The notes under the pieces were generated by a model, which ran no database searches, was not told the DNA's origin, and was given only the letters and a program-made list of their open reading frames with translations. From the NCBI GenBank assembly GCA_029378245.1, contig JARKIF010000034.1:124001-188000 (forward strand): DNA of 64,000 nt, read 5' to 3'. The stretch comes from Roridomyces roridus (lineage: Eukaryota; Basidiomycota; Agaricomycetes; Agaricales; Mycenaceae). Shown here in pieces: positions 35,317 to 46,661 of the stretch. Position numbers and translations under genes: made by a program. The stretch's first letter is position 1, and every line of letters begins with the position of its first letter.

Positions 35317-37106
35317 ATGTTCGATGAGAAGGCGTCAACGTCGACCTCGGGTGGCTCTCCAAATCTCCAGGTAGGTCTTCCCGCACCGCCAGACGCCACA
35401 CTCGACTCTTATACGTCACAATTTGAAGGCTTCCGATACAGCGGAAGATCAGAGCACCTCCACAAACGTCGATCTGGAACGGGCTGCCGACCCATTTCAT
35501 TTCAGACGCGCGCTCAAGGCGCCTCATGAGCTGAATGAGCTCAGGCAGAGGAAGAAAGGCAAGCGTCTGGCCAGGTATCATGGGCAGCAGAACTCGGTGG
35601 GTGACCCACCATTTTACATTGAAGTCGTCTGACCGAACTAGCTCATCGAATATCTTCTCAAGCCGATGGAGGACCACACTGAAGATTTTAGAGTCGACGA
35701 GGCGGCCGCTCGTTTACCCGTGCGTGCTTACTTCCGGACCACCGATTTTACACGCTGTCTTGAACTTAATCCAGGTGAAAATTGCGGTGTGGGCCAGTTT
35801 AATCGCCAACTTTGGTCTTTGCGTGCTACAATGTACGATCTCAAGTTTCTCCTACGCGTCTAATATTCCATGCAGTGTACGCCGCTATTTCTTCCTTGTC
35901 GCTTTCTTTATTGGCGACTGGCATCGACTCCATATTCGATATTGGAAGTAATATCCTGCTATTCTGGCTGCATCGAAAAGCAGACAAACTCGACGGCAAC
36001 GCGTGGCCTGTTGGTGGCGCACGTCTCGAGACGATAGGGAACGTTATATATGGTATGATCTTCTCTTCCCCTCCGTCATTTGACTCAAATTGCCAGGTTT
36101 TTTGTGCGTTCTGCCGCTGGTCACAGGTTCGCGTCTAAGATTTCACAGAATGGGATCAGTAAACCTTGTCGTCATCGTCGAATCTGCGCAAAACTTGATA
36201 ACGGGCAACGGCGATCTGAAGGCATTCCACCTGCCATCTATCCTCGCTGTGGCCATAGCGCTAGGTATTCTCTCGCCCCGAACCAATTTTCTCTACTGCA
36301 ACTCTTGCCGTTAGCTGTCAAGTTCCTGTTGTTCTTTTATTGTTTATCACTTCGAAAGAAGTCGAGTCAGGTCCTCGTGCTATGGGAGGATCACCGGAAT
36401 GACCTTTTCATTAATTCATTTGGTGCGAGATTTTGGCCGCCTTTATCTGCAAAATCAAGTCAGCTGAATGTTTCTCAGGTATCCTCATGTCCGTTGGTGG
36501 AAGTAAACTTCGGTGGTGGCTTGACCCCACGGGCGCCATAATTGTGCGCAATTTATCCTTCTTGCATGCAATATCTAAACGGTCCGCTAGATCGCCGTGG
36601 GCGTCATCATCTCCTGGATTCGGACGATATACAAGCAATTTGAACTGCTGGCTGGGAAATCCGCATCACATGACTTTCTACAGCTGCTTGTCTACAAGTC
36701 GGCGACATTCAACCCTGAGATACTGGGTATCGATACTGCTCGGGCATATCATGTTAGTCGCTGTTCCACCCTTGACCCATTTGACTGAGTTGTTTAACAG
36801 AGTGGACCCGTGCGGCAGACTCTTGGGTTCCTTGTCGTTACTCTGACCTCTCGCAGGACTATTTTGTCGAGGTGGACGTTGTTATGGACGCCGACACACC
36901 GTTATGGAAGGCTCACGATCTGAGCCAAGCTCTGCAAGACAGACTTGAAAATCTCCCTAACGTGGAGAGGGCATTTGTACATGTCGATTATGAAACGACC
37001 CATACGCCAGTCAGCCCGGCTTCTTGCTCGTTTTTCCCTTGCTGATGATTTGCAGGAGCATCGGAAATTGAAACCACCATTAGTGAAAAAACCAACTGAC
37101 GTATAA
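35317..37106 (+). CDS. Cation diffusion facilitator (CDF) metal transporter
   Basis: Starts MFDEKASTSTSGGSP at 35,317. The cytosolic N terminus has HFRRALKAPHELNELRQRKK and LLKPMEDHTEDFR. Membrane segments include KIAVWASLIANFGLCVLQ, then SLSLSLLATGIDSIFDIGSN, holding the DxxxD metal site, then LFWLHRKADKLDGNAWPVGG and RLETIGNVIYG. A later segment has DHRNDLFINSFG with the HxxxD second half of the site. The C-terminal cytosolic domain (DYFVEVDVVMDADTPLWKAH .. ERAFVHVDYE) fits the CDF dimerisation domain. A last short exon after TTTGCAG ends at 37,106. The DxxxD/HxxxD pattern and N-terminal block resemble the Mn/Fe-type CDF subgroup, and metal choice is inferred from that only. About seven introns. 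Confidence 0.85.
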
Positions 37107-37221
37107 TTCAATGTGAGTGACGCGGCCTGTATTGGTTCTGAGCTGACTGGATGCTTGCAGAACTACTAATCGGGCTCCCATTGTATTTATACGGGACTGG
37201 ACGGATAAATTAGAACTGTGC

Positions 37222-37668
37222 TTGTATCAAAGCTGCCCAAACATCAATTGCCTCTTTCTCCTGACTTTGATCATCCACAACCTATTCCTACCTTCATTCA
37301 CCTCTGCGAGGCCCATTACCAACATTCATCTTGTCGCCATGAGCCCCATTCTTGGCCGCAATGACCCAGCTGTCTCATATCCTACACCCTCCTCTCCCGC
37401 GCAAGATACGACTTTCCGCGCCTCATTCATCATCGGGCCTGTATGCCTCCTACTCCTCGTGTTGTGGACAATAGCAATCTACCTCTTCGCACCCGGGCTC
37501 CGCCAACAGTACATCGAATATCGTGCCAGGAAACAGGCAAAGAAGAATACCGGAGGTTCCACCAGCGAGGAGAAAGGCGAGGTGTTTGTTGAGGTGCCTC
37601 TAGGTCCTGCCCCGGTGTACGATCGTGGAGATTGGAAAGAGGATGGAGTAGAAATGAAACAGGGATAA
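37222..37668 (+). CDS. Small single-pass membrane protein
   Basis: An uninterrupted 148-residue frame. From the first Met there is a hydrophobic leader (LFLLTLIIHNLFLPSF); from the inner Met at about 37,339 the protein would be 109 residues (MSPILGRNDPAVSYPTPSS). A transmembrane helix (FIIGPVCLLLLVLWTIAIYLF) is followed by a basic stretch (RARKQAKK) and an acidic tail. That order suggests a cytosolic C terminus. No family recognised. It lies between two plus-strand genes and is probably real because the TM plus basic stop-transfer pattern is clean. Confidence 0.55.
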   Translation: MYQSCPNINCLFLLTLIIHNLFLPSFTSARPITNIHLVAMSPILGRNDPAVSYPTPSSPAQDTTFRASFIIGPVCLLLLVLWTIAIYLFAPGLRQQYIEYRARKQAKKNTGGSTSEEKGEVFVEVPLGPAPVYDRGDWKEDGVEMKQG

Positions 37669-37843
37669 TAAAACCATGTACCTTTTTTCTGTAAATCGTT
37701 TGAGTTTCGCTGCCAAGTGGCCACAGTCTGCTCAAACAGGCAATCTCGTAACCGGTTTCAAGTAATTTGTGATTGGAATCCTTTCCTTCTCTCTCTTTCA
37801 ACGACTTGCACGACCCGACACGACCCACGTAGCCTTTCCTCCC

Positions 37844-39894
37844 ATGGTCTGCCGTCCCACTCTCCATCGCACCGAATCTGACGCGCTCGACCCTGCAGGA
37901 ATCACAGCACCAGGATCCCGAAGAGTTCTATGTCAAGCAAGACCGCATCGGTGCGTAGGCTTTGCCCTCTTTCGCCAGCTACGAACCCTGACATCGTGTA
38001 GGCAAGGGTTCATTCGGAGAAGTCTACAAAGGGTGCGCGTCTACTCCTATTCTGCGTCGACTCTGTTCGAAGGGGTACACACGACCAGATACGACAAGAG
38101 AACGCAGAAGACGGTGGCCATCAAGATCATCGACCTCGAGAGCGCCGAGGATGAGATTGAGGATATCCAGCAGGAGATTCAGATTCTGTCCCAGCTCGAC
38201 TCGCCCCATGTCACCAAGTGCGTGCCGGGTGGCCTGCGTTGGGTCTACCACTGACCGGCTACAGGTACCATGGTTCTTATTTGAAGGGCTCCAATTTATG
38301 GATCGTCATGGAGTTCGTCCGAGGCGATTCTACCTCAACCCGGAGCCGGCACTGATCTCAGTATAGGTACTGCTCCGGCGGTTCGTGCTCAGACTTGGTA
38401 ATGCCTATTCCCTCTTCTCCTCATCCTCTAATCCCGCTGTAGATGAAGCCGGGCGTCTTCCGCGAGGAGTATATCGCCATCATCGTCCGCGAACTGCTGC
38501 GCGGTCTCGAATACCTGCACAGCGAAGGGAAACTTCACCGGGATATCAAAGGTGCGTGTTCCAATCTCTTGTCGGCATCCTATACTCATCTTTACAGCTG
38601 CCAACATCCTGTTGTCTGCCGGTGGTGAAGTCAAACTGGCCGACTTTGGTGTTTCAGGGCAGTTGTCGGGAACCCTTTCCGCCAAGAAAAACACATTCGT
38701 CGGGACACCATATTGGATGTCCCCTGAGGTCATCAAACAGAGCGGATACGACCACAAGGCCGATATTTGGAGTTTAGGCATTACCGCTATAGAGCTGGCC
38801 AAGGGTGAACCCCCTTACGCCGAATTGCATCCCATGAAGGTACGCGTCGCGACGCGTGGTGAAATTTCCGCACTAATGCCACCCCAGGTCTTGTTTCTCA
38901 TTCCCAAAAATCCGCCTCCCGTACTAGAGGGCAATTTTTCCAAACCTTTCCGGGAGTTTGTCTCGTATTGCCTGCAACGTGATCCCCGCGATGTTAGTCT
39001 GTCATTTTCTCACCTGGGCACCATCTGAAATGATCTCTCTAGCGCCCTTCAGCACGCGATCTTCTGAAGCACAAGTTCATACGGATGGCGAAGAAGACGA
39101 GTTATTTGACAGAACTTATAGAGCGTCATGAACGATGGAAGGCAGAGGGTGGGGATCGCCAAGATGAAGAAGACCACCACTCTGCGGCTGACCTACCGGC
39201 AAGCGGTGACCCCGAAGACCTGTGGGATTTTGGAACAGTTCGCCACACTGCGACTGTCGGACGTGCTCAGAACCAAATCCATGTCTCTGGGCCTCCTCTT
39301 ACGTGGGAAAACGATGGTACCAGACGGTCGGATTCCTCGTCGAGTTCCTCGGGATCATACATGTCCTCCAGCTCTTCTATCACCGTCAAAGGTGATCTGC
39401 CTCCTCTACCCGCTTCGCCCGCTGTAGTGCCACCGCCGTCGAGGCGCGTCGACCAGCAAGCGACTGTCCGGCACATGCCCGAGGCGCAAGGGTCGCGCAA
39501 CAGCCACTCTACCCGAAGAGAGCCGTCGGACGAGTACGACGACGACTACGACGAGTACCCTGACGCATACTCGTCTCGTGGAGGCAGTACTGCGCAGTTA
39601 TCAGATAAGATGAACCATGTACAGCTGGAGGATGATCTACCCGATACGACCATGCTCGACTCTGTCATATTACCAGCCATAGCTTCCGTGCGTATATTCC
39701 GTTTTTGTGTGGGACGTGAATGCTAATACCATTCGTCTCAGTTGTTCCCCAGGGTATCCTCCCAAGAGGCACGGGTCGCTCTCAGCGCTTTGCAACGGGC
39801 ATTCACTGATGCCGAGAGAATTATTCCCGGGGTGACCATGGAATTGGTCAACGAAATCGTCGACTCTGTCGAGCACGTCGAAGAGGACCGATGA
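37844..39894 (+). CDS. GCK-III Ste20-like protein kinase
   Basis: Best model: ATG 37,844 followed immediately by an intron (GTCTGC..CTGCAG), then [18 protein letters not shown]. The kinase domain is complete across about seven introns: [11 protein letters not shown] (ATP loop), [10 protein letters not shown] (Lys), a split [12 protein letters not shown] hinge (intron GTTCGT..TATAG), LHRDIKAANIL (catalytic loop), [24 protein letters not shown] and [20 protein letters not shown], which is typical of YSK/MST3/4-type kinases (yeast Kic1, fission yeast Sid1/Ppk11). The C-terminal part holds a Ser-rich and acidic linker and a helical tail ([20 protein letters not shown]) like the dimerisation tail that binds Mo25/CCM3-type partners. 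Likely in septation and polarity signalling. The final 490 bp of the gene is duplicated at 63,103. Confidence 0.88.
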
Positions 39895-40390
39895 GTTGTA
39901 ATATTTCCTTTCATCGCACGCAACACATTATTTTGGACACGGTATCAAGTAGTACAATCATTCCCGGCCTTTGTATCTGACTATTCTGTTTCCCTCTCCC
40001 TCCATCACTCACACATCATCCATCCGCGCTTTCTGTATACCGTCTCCAGCGTAAATAATATGACTTGAATGCTACGGATTAATAGACAAAAAAGTCGACT
40101 TCTGTTTCTTTTTCCCTGACGTTTCCCTCGAGCGACTTCGAAGTTCCTAAGCGTGTTAGTGCCCCTGATGAGCGTGGTGAGGGCGTCCAAGGGTGGCAGA
40201 ACGGCACCATCGTGCTTGTGTTGCGTCCTCGTTGGGTGATCATAGTAGGGTCTCGAGGATAAGGTGACAAAGGCGGGTCTACCTGGAAGAGGTTTGAGCA
40301 CAGTGTGTCAAGAATGAGAGTCGTGCCATACCAAATAGACGGTCGTCGCGTGGGCCTCAGATTCAGACATTCCAAAATCCGACAAAAGCA
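39403..40390 (+). repeat. Source copy of a segmental duplication (kinase 3' end and downstream)
   Basis: From 39,403 this DNA matches the segment starting at 63,103, with a constant offset of 23,700 bp through the whole coding tail. I see a single coding difference (39,844 T versus 63,544 C). Further on there are a one-base T insertion after 39,909, a few substitutions, a block of about 73 bp (40,142-40,214) missing in the other copy, and a 3 bp difference near 40,264. The match continues to the window end at 64,000. The terminal intron of the kinase is in both copies. Confidence 0.93.
40030..40290 (-). pseudogene. Decayed duplicate of the AP-3 delta 3' end
   Basis: The sequence around GTCTCC..GTAAATAA.ATGACTTGAATGC at 40,044-40,080 and the following 200 bp resembles 40,705-40,990, the 3' end of the AP-3 delta gene. 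At protein level DGAVLPPL and GTNT recur in both, in the same order and strand. This copy has deletions and no usable long frame. It lies between the kinase stop and the intact AP-3 delta end, and was copied along with the kinase tail to 63.7 kb. Confidence 0.7.
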
Positions 40391-40761
40391 AATGCACCCA
40401 AACTCGGCTATCGTGGCAGCGTCTTCAATTTGGTGTATACGAATAACGCTGCATCTGTCAAGTATGTTTATATCGTTCGTTCCCTTGGACGCTGTCCCTG
40501 ACCTCGACAAAACCAGACTCTGGGAGCAGGAAGGAGCGCAAGCCAGAGGTGTAGGGGTCGCAATCGACAAGACTTGTAAGTATAGGTTCATCGTCGACAT
40601 TGAGCATAATGAGTGGGAGGGGATTGCAAGGAAGTGATTGATCGCGCCCCTATGTATTACTATCTGATAAGATGAGCGCTCCCTCACTCCCACTTTCCGT
40701 ATAGCGTCTCCGTAAATAACATGACTTGAATGCTACAGATTAACAGACAAGAAATCGACTA
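40291..40761. other. Intergenic, no clear gene
   Basis: A plus-strand frame at 40,305-40,637 overlaps the duplicated segment at its left and shows no family signal. The 40,690-40,761 part is the 3' flank of AP-3 delta. Confidence 0.4.
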
Positions 40762-43700
40762 TCAGCCAACCTCTGTCCGTTTCTTCTTCCCCGGCGTCTT
40801 CTTTTTCGAACGAGTGACTTTTATAGGCTCGGGTGTGCTCGTCCTAACCGCCTCGTCGTCGACCTCGTATTGAGGGAAGGATGTGGCCATCGCGCCGCGT
40901 GTAGGAGTGTTGGTGCCTCCTGTTGATCGCGGCGAGGGCGTCACAGGTAAGGGTGGTAGAACGGCGCCATCGGGCATCTCGCCGTCTCTGTCGATTGTGA
41001 ATGATGTACTGGAGGGCGTGTATGATTCTCGTAATGAGGGTAATACCCGGTGGTCGTCTGTAGCGTGTTAAGTCTAACTGAAGACGAAGGAATGAAGGCC
41101 ATGTACCTAAAGGGAGCGCAGGCATTCCTTCTAACCGGACAACAGGTATCGAATCCACATCGTCGTGAGTTCGCGAAGTGGATGGTCGATCGTCGACAAT
41201 GTAATACGGGTCCTCCCGCATTCGTTCTCGTCGTTCAGCCAGTCGCTGCTCAAGCCCATGTTTTTCAGCAGCACCAGCAGAGCAAATGAAGTTGACGCAC
41301 CTGTTCCCTCTCAAGAGCTTCCTCAGGCGTCTCCACATGGCCCTCGGGTGACGCCAGCTCATCTGCATCCCCGTTAACCTCCTCCTTGTGTCTATTCTTC
41401 GCCTTGGCCTTGCCCCCGTTGACCTCACTCTTGCCCTTACCCTTCCCCTTCTTGGCCTTCCTAGCCGCCTTGGCCTCCGGATCCTCCACAACAGCCTCTG
41501 GCGGCGGCGGCACAATCCACGCATCCAGATCCAGACCGTCAGGAATGGCCACGCTGGCTTGTGCTGCTAACGCCACGGGGTTGAGCTCGTACACATCATG
41601 GAGCGGTTGAATGAGGTATAGGCTCTTTGGGAATCGGGGCTCGTTTGATGACATGGGGTCAAAGGAAGAGGAGGCTTCGGCGAAGGGGTTTTCCGCTGGT
41701 CCTCGCGGTCGGTAGGATTTCAGGTCGGCTTGGATAAAGGTGAATAGTTGGAGCGAGTTTGCAGCCTGTAATCAGACGAGCTCGATAAATACGGGAGAAA
41801 TAATTAATTAAAACACTCACCCGCTCTTGCACCTCCACATCTGAGCTTTTAGCAAAGTCGCCGACGCGGGTGATGAACAAGTCAACGGTAGTATTGACTT
41901 CAGCGAGATCGCTGTCGTCCCACCGCTGTGCGATTTCCGCTGCCCAATATCCAAATATTTTGGATGTAGCATGGATGTAGACGGCCACTATCTCGGGATG
42001 CAACGTAGTCACTTGAGGCTGCAAGAGGTACGGTAGGAGTTTTTGAGGCTCCGAAAGCTCGCTAGAGCGCAAGATAAGTAAGCTATTAGAAACAAAGAAC
42101 AAACGAACAAACCTGCAATATTCCCCACATATCCAAGCAGCAGCCCAAAGTACCTCCGAGCAACTCCCCTCATCACGAGCATTATGCAATATCGTATCGT
42201 CGCAAAGCAGAGTGTACATCAGCTTGACCGCATATCGCCTGACACCTTTAACCCGACCCACGACATCAACGAGTTGGTCTCGAATTTGCACTCCCACGTC
42301 AACGTTGGCGACGTGCGCCAGGTCGACGAGGACGGAAAGATACCACTCAAAGTTGGTGATGTTCTCGTACATGGATTGTGAACAAATGCTGAGAATTCGC
42401 TGGGCGAGGACGAGGCGATAGGCGGGGGATTGGCTAGGGGAGAGGGGTTTGGTTGACGTGGGTGAGCTAGGGATAGTGTGTTGGGCGAGTGATTGGGCGG
42501 CTGTTTGCGCGGTTGAGGAGGAGTCGGGAACCAGATGGGAGAGGACTTGTTGGACGATGGATTGGAGGTTATTCGGTGTCACCTGAAACACATTTTAGTA
42601 CAAGTGGAAATTTCGAGATTCGACGGACCATGGCGGATACAAGATCCAATGCTCGCAATCGGATACTGATATCTTGGTCATTGACGCTAGCGAGAATCGT
42701 GTCTTGGTATTCCGCCACCAAATGAGGGTGAGTCGGTACGATCTTGACCAGGGCAAGTAAAGCAATGTACTTGACTAGAACCCGTTATTCGAGACAATCA
42801 AAAGCGACTTTTAATACATACGATTCTGATCTGCATCTTGAATAAAGGCAGCAAGCTTCGAGACACACAACTTGGCCAGAGAGTAGCCCGAAGACCCTTG
42901 TAGCATCCCTCCAATGATGCAAGTGTGTACACATTCATACAACAACGAGATAGCAGGTGTTGTGGAGATGAGCTCTGTTATGGGTGGCTGGAGTTTCTTG
43001 ACCAGCCGCGGTTCATGCGGTGATAGTGACCCAAACTGAAATGCATGGTATTAGAAAATGCTTCAGGAAGTGGAGGACCGTGTACCAATTTGACGATCTT
43101 TATGAGCATCCAATTGTTCGTGGAGCTGGTCAGCAGATGGAATAGCTGGGGAGCGAGTGTCAGGTAATCCTCCGGATTGCGTCGTGCCAATTCACAAAGA
43201 ACGTTGACGGTCGAAGCAACCACGCCTATTCTAGTTGAGTGAGCCCGGAATGCGCGTCAAAATAGTTGGAAAACGCGCCTGGATCGGGGTCGTCCAACTT
43301 GTCCTTCAGCCGCGCGACGCCAGGCTGCAGCGCTTCCGGGTACTTGATCATGACTTTGTACAGTGCCAAAATCGCTCGTTTCCGGATGTGGGCTCGGGAA
43401 TGCGTCAACATGGTGATTAATTCGGGCGACAAGTCGCGACCCAGGTCTGGGGTGACGATGTGGGATAGACCGTTTAGCGTCAAAGCCACGTCTGAAGGGT
43501 TGGAGGTCATGTCCTACGCGGAATGAATATCATTGCCAAGGTAGATGAATCTCGACCGACGCACCTTCTTGAGTAGATTCGTGGTGAGCATGAGAACGTC
43601 CGTTTCCTGGTCAAAGGACTGCACGGCGGCGAGATATCCGACACTTTTGAGATGGAATCTCGTGGAGGACATGACCTCGACTACATGGAATGAGGCCCAG

Positions 43701-43932
43701 CTCATATCTAACCCCAACATATCGAGCTACACGCAAGGTAGTGAGACGGCCGCCTGCTGTCGGGGGGTGTACATACATAAGTGAGCTTGAGGACGGCACC
43801 AGCCTTGAGCTCCATGTCGTCGCTCTTGATCTCTGTCCTGATTTCATCGACGGCCTTGGCTATGAACTTGGATTCGTCCTTCTTGTTGGCGCGCAGGCCA
43901 CGAATGAGGTCTTGCAGCGTGCGTTCCCACAT
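40762..43932 (-). CDS. AP-3 complex delta subunit
   Basis: Start at the ATG ending at 43,932: MWERTLQDLIRGLRANKKDE, the diagnostic N terminus of AP-3 delta (yeast Apl5). The adaptin-N helical repeats follow: ELKAGAVLKLTY, LDMLGLDMSWASFHVVEVMS, SVGYLAAVQSFDQETDVLML, ALTLNGLSHIVTPDLGRDLS, ASTVNVLCELARRNPEDYLT, WYLSVLVDLAHVANVDVG, PQVTTLHPEIVAVYIHA. The hinge region is Lys-rich (RKAKKGKGKGKSEV), ending EPIKVTRSKKKTPGKKKRTE (stop 40,762). Early exons are 43,932-43,777, 43,726-43,565, 43,513-43,279 and 43,225-43,087, with more downstream. The intron 43,226-43,278 begins with GC rather than GT. AP-3 sorts cargo from the Golgi/endosome to the vacuole. The 3' end lies beside its own decayed copy. Confidence 0.9.
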
Positions 43933-44820
43933 AATGCCGCGTATAAGGGACCTCGATTCACGCAGGGAACATTGTGGAGGGTGACGTGATTGGAAATCAG
44001 CGGCTTGCTCCCGACCACAAACTCTGTCCGACTCTTTGGCTTAAACGAACTTGCGAACCCCTTCAAGTTGGATGCTCGGGCAGTACAAACGCCTTTGTTC
44101 CGATTCACAGGCTTTGGGCAGACTACGACCACCCACGTACAATGAAGACATCTATTTGGATGGATTATTGCACGATGCTTTGACGATGCTACTACCGGCC
44201 CATGGTGCCGATTCTCGGGAGATGGTGTCCAGAGAGAAAGACTGGAGAATGGCGGCTTGTATGGACGGATTTATGGCAGGACTCCGCTCCGCCCCGCACG
44301 CCCATTCCGTCTCTTTCCTCATGTTTCAAGGTCCAAACTGCTTCTCCATGTTGCTCATCTCGACTAGGATGTGGTCCTCACTACCGTATTTTACCCCAGT
44401 TATTTCCTGTACTTGTCGCAAACGAATATTTCGAAGCAGTTCGTGGGAGTATTACTTGGCTTTCTCTGTCTCGATCCACAACCATGTTGCACTATCGAGC
44501 CCACGCCCTTCACGTACAACGAATCAACGCGCAAACTGCGCGCATCGGTGGCATTATGGTGCCTGACGGCGATGAGATGTTGGCCTCCTCAGCGTTGAAC
44601 CCGACGCGCTTGGTTCTTCGCGTTTCTTGCTGCAGCTCTGATCTCCCAACGCTTTTCTACATGCACGCGTCCGTCAACCTGTGGGACAGTCTGAAAGCGC
44701 GCAAATCCAATGACTCCAATTCAATCTCCATCTCTCTCAGGATGCGACAAATGGGCGCCCCATCATCCGGTGACCCATGGCCACATATAATGGGACAGTT
44801 CGTACTTCCAACATATCGGA
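43933..44820. other. Intergenic between divergent genes
   Basis: About 890 bp. A plus-strand block at about 44,145-44,290 (EDIYLDGLLHDALTMLLPAH) looks coding-like but has no start or convincing splice partners; it may be a gene remnant. The remainder presumably holds both promoters. Confidence 0.35.
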
Positions 44821-45821
44821 ATGCCGCCTTGTGAGTCACGGTAGGTTCCCCGCGCCAGACTTACTCAAGCTTTGCAGCAGCGTTATTTGGAGATTCTGCG
44901 ATTGATGCTGCGCGTCCCATACGCGTCGTTGTGGTCGGAGCAGGATTTAGTGGTGCGTTGTAGATTTCAATTCGCACAGTGTATAACCCGAATCCAGGCA
45001 TCACGACTGCAATCCGGTGAGCAGCTTTCATTCCAGGATACCTTCATTCGAACGCATACATAGATTGCTGCAGCGCGTCCCAAACATCAAGTTGACTATT
45101 TACGAAGCGTACGCGGGTGTCGGAGGGACCTGGTTCTCGAACAAGTATCCCGGAATTGCATGCGACATCCCCAGCCATTGCTACCAACTATCGTTTTTTC
45201 AGAAGGTATTCACTCGAAGGCTCGACGAAATTCCTTGACTGACTGGTGGCGCAGACAGACTGGTCGTCTTTCTATGCGCCTGGCCATGGTACGAAGTCTC
45301 TCAAGATCAATTCACATACCAATCTTGTATTTAGAAATCCAAGCGTATCTCCAATCTGCAGGTCTGCATTCCACGGCCACTGCAACGTTCACTCACTACT
45401 TTCAGTGGACGCATACAAACTCTGGCCGTACATCAAGCTTGAACACCGCCTCACCAATGCCATCTACTCTGAAGAAACGGGCAAATGGAATTTAACTATT
45501 CAATACGGAAATGCAGAGCAATTCGACGACACTGCGGATATCCTCATCACTGCCATGGGCGCGCTGAGTCGATGGAAGTGGCCAGATATCAAAGGTCTCG
45601 ACTCGTTTACTGGCAAGATCATGCATAGCGCCAATTGGGAGGCGGACAAGGGTGAAGGTGCTTGGGAGGATTCGTGGAAAGATAAAAGGGCATTCTGCCT
45701 CAGGGCCAAGGCTCCCATCGCGTCTTTGTGGAGGGGCTCAGCGCCAAATGTGTCGCTATCGAATGGCTGTGTAGATACTTTTACCTGTTCACCTTCCTTA
45801 CGAGCGTCGAGCCATCAGTAA
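44821..45821 (+). pseudogene. Flavin-containing monooxygenase, truncated
   Basis: Best start: ATG 44,821, a 10 nt first exon, intron 44,831-44,877 (GTGAGT..TTGCAG), then ALFGDSAIDAARPIRVVVVG and GAGFSG, the FAD-binding GxGxxG. Further exons give ITTAIR, LLQRVPNIKLTIYEAYAGVG and GTWFSNKYPGIACDIPSHCY, the diagnostic block of class B (Baeyer-Villiger-like) monooxygenases. Next are KLWPYIKLEHRLTNAIYSEE, DILITAMGALSRWKWPDIKG and GKIMHSANWEADKGEGAWED. After WKDKR at about 45,690 the expected NADPH-binding second Rossmann motif is missing. The sequence becomes the dispersed repeat and stops at 45,821. Nothing recognisable of the C-terminal half occurs downstream. A product would lack the NADPH site and is unlikely to be active. 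Confidence 0.82.
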
Positions 45822-45860
45822 CACATGAACTTGAATGTAGCTATACACCTCTGAGCTCAG
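45692..45860 (+). repeat. Dispersed repeat copy R3
   Basis: Starts at CATTCTGCCTCAGG. It shares with 47,868 onward the sequence GCGCCAAATGT.TCGC, then ..GGCTGTGT.GATACTTTTACC (degenerate), GTTCACCT, GAGCGTCGA.CCATCA and TGAACTTGAATG.AGCTAT. The inverse copy at 62,395-63,101 has the same blocks. This short copy ends near 45,850. Confidence 0.8.
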
Positions 45861-46021
45861 GCCCATCGTTAGGTTTATCGTCCCATCCACGTTCTCCCTT
45901 TTCTCTCCTTCCCATTCTACTTAGCTCGTCCACTACGACGGCGTCATCCTTGCTGCCACAGTTTGAGCCGCTCGCATAGACTTTATTTTATGTTAAAAAA
46001 GATACATGTCGTCACAGCTGG
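45861..46021. other. Short intergenic interval
   Basis: Pyrimidine-rich, no gene seen. It lies downstream of the truncated monooxygenase and beyond the stop of the next minus-strand gene. Confidence 0.3.
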
Positions 46022-46642
46022 CTAATATCCGGCGACCATGCGCGTGAACTCGTCCATCAGGAAGGGGCTGCGCATATCACGTTTACGAAGTGGGATCTTG
46101 AAGTGCCGAGTTGCACCCGGCGACTTGAAGATACAATGTGCGCCCTCCGAGATGGCAAATTTTTCCAATCCCGGGCCAAGGTCGTCCGGCTGTACGTTGT
46201 AGCCAGCTTCCACCGACTGCAGCTCGACTTCCTCGTTGTTTATACCCTGGTAAACGGTACAACCCTGTGGGAGGTTAACCGGTGCACCAATTTGGTTGAG
46301 GAAATCGAAGAAGAACATCTTTTGCTCAGGCTGCGTCCCTCCCGGGAAGAGGCGAATCGAGCGGGCCCCCGTGGAATTATCGTGCAGGTCGAGGATGTAA
46401 ACTTCATCCTGCGGCAGCCCAGGCGTTGGTTTATTCTGAATCTCAGTGAGCAAGCACGGATAGGTAGGCAGCACACAACACACCCCATAGACAACAAGTT
46501 TCTCGCAGGCGCTTCTCAGGGCCTGTTTCAGAAGCTCCCGATGCTCGGGCGCCACTTCCAGCGCCACGTTTTCGATGTCGTCCTCGAAGGTAGCGTTTGG
46601 TATCCCAATAGACGCATATGCGTCTACGGCTTCCTGTGACAT
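46022..46642 (-). CDS. Hypothetical protein
   Basis: An open frame of 206 residues begins MSQEAVDAYASIGIPNATFE. The segment VCCVLPTYPCLLTEIQ (about 46,490-46,440) could be an intron read through, since it starts GTGTGTTGTG on the coding strand; removing it would join CEKLVVYG to NKPTPGLPQDEVYI. The rest has regular hydrophobic strands (YILDLHDNS, IRLFPGG, FFFDFLNQIG) and ends FLMDEFTRMVAGY. No family recognised; a beta-rich fold is possible. A 21 bp tandem array lies directly upstream of the start codon and would sit in its promoter or leader. Confidence 0.5.
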   Translation of the reverse strand: MSQEAVDAYASIGIPNATFEDDIENVALEVAPEHRELLKQALRSACEKLVVYGVCCVLPTYPCLLTEIQNKPTPGLPQDEVYILDLHDNSTGARSIRLFPGGTQPEQKMFFFDFLNQIGAPVNLPQGCTVYQGINNEEVELQSVEAGYNVQPDDLGPGLEKFAISEGAHCIFKSPGATRHFKIPLRKRDMRSPFLMDEFTRMVAGY

Positions 46643-46661
46643 AAGCGGTGGACCCGGTGGT

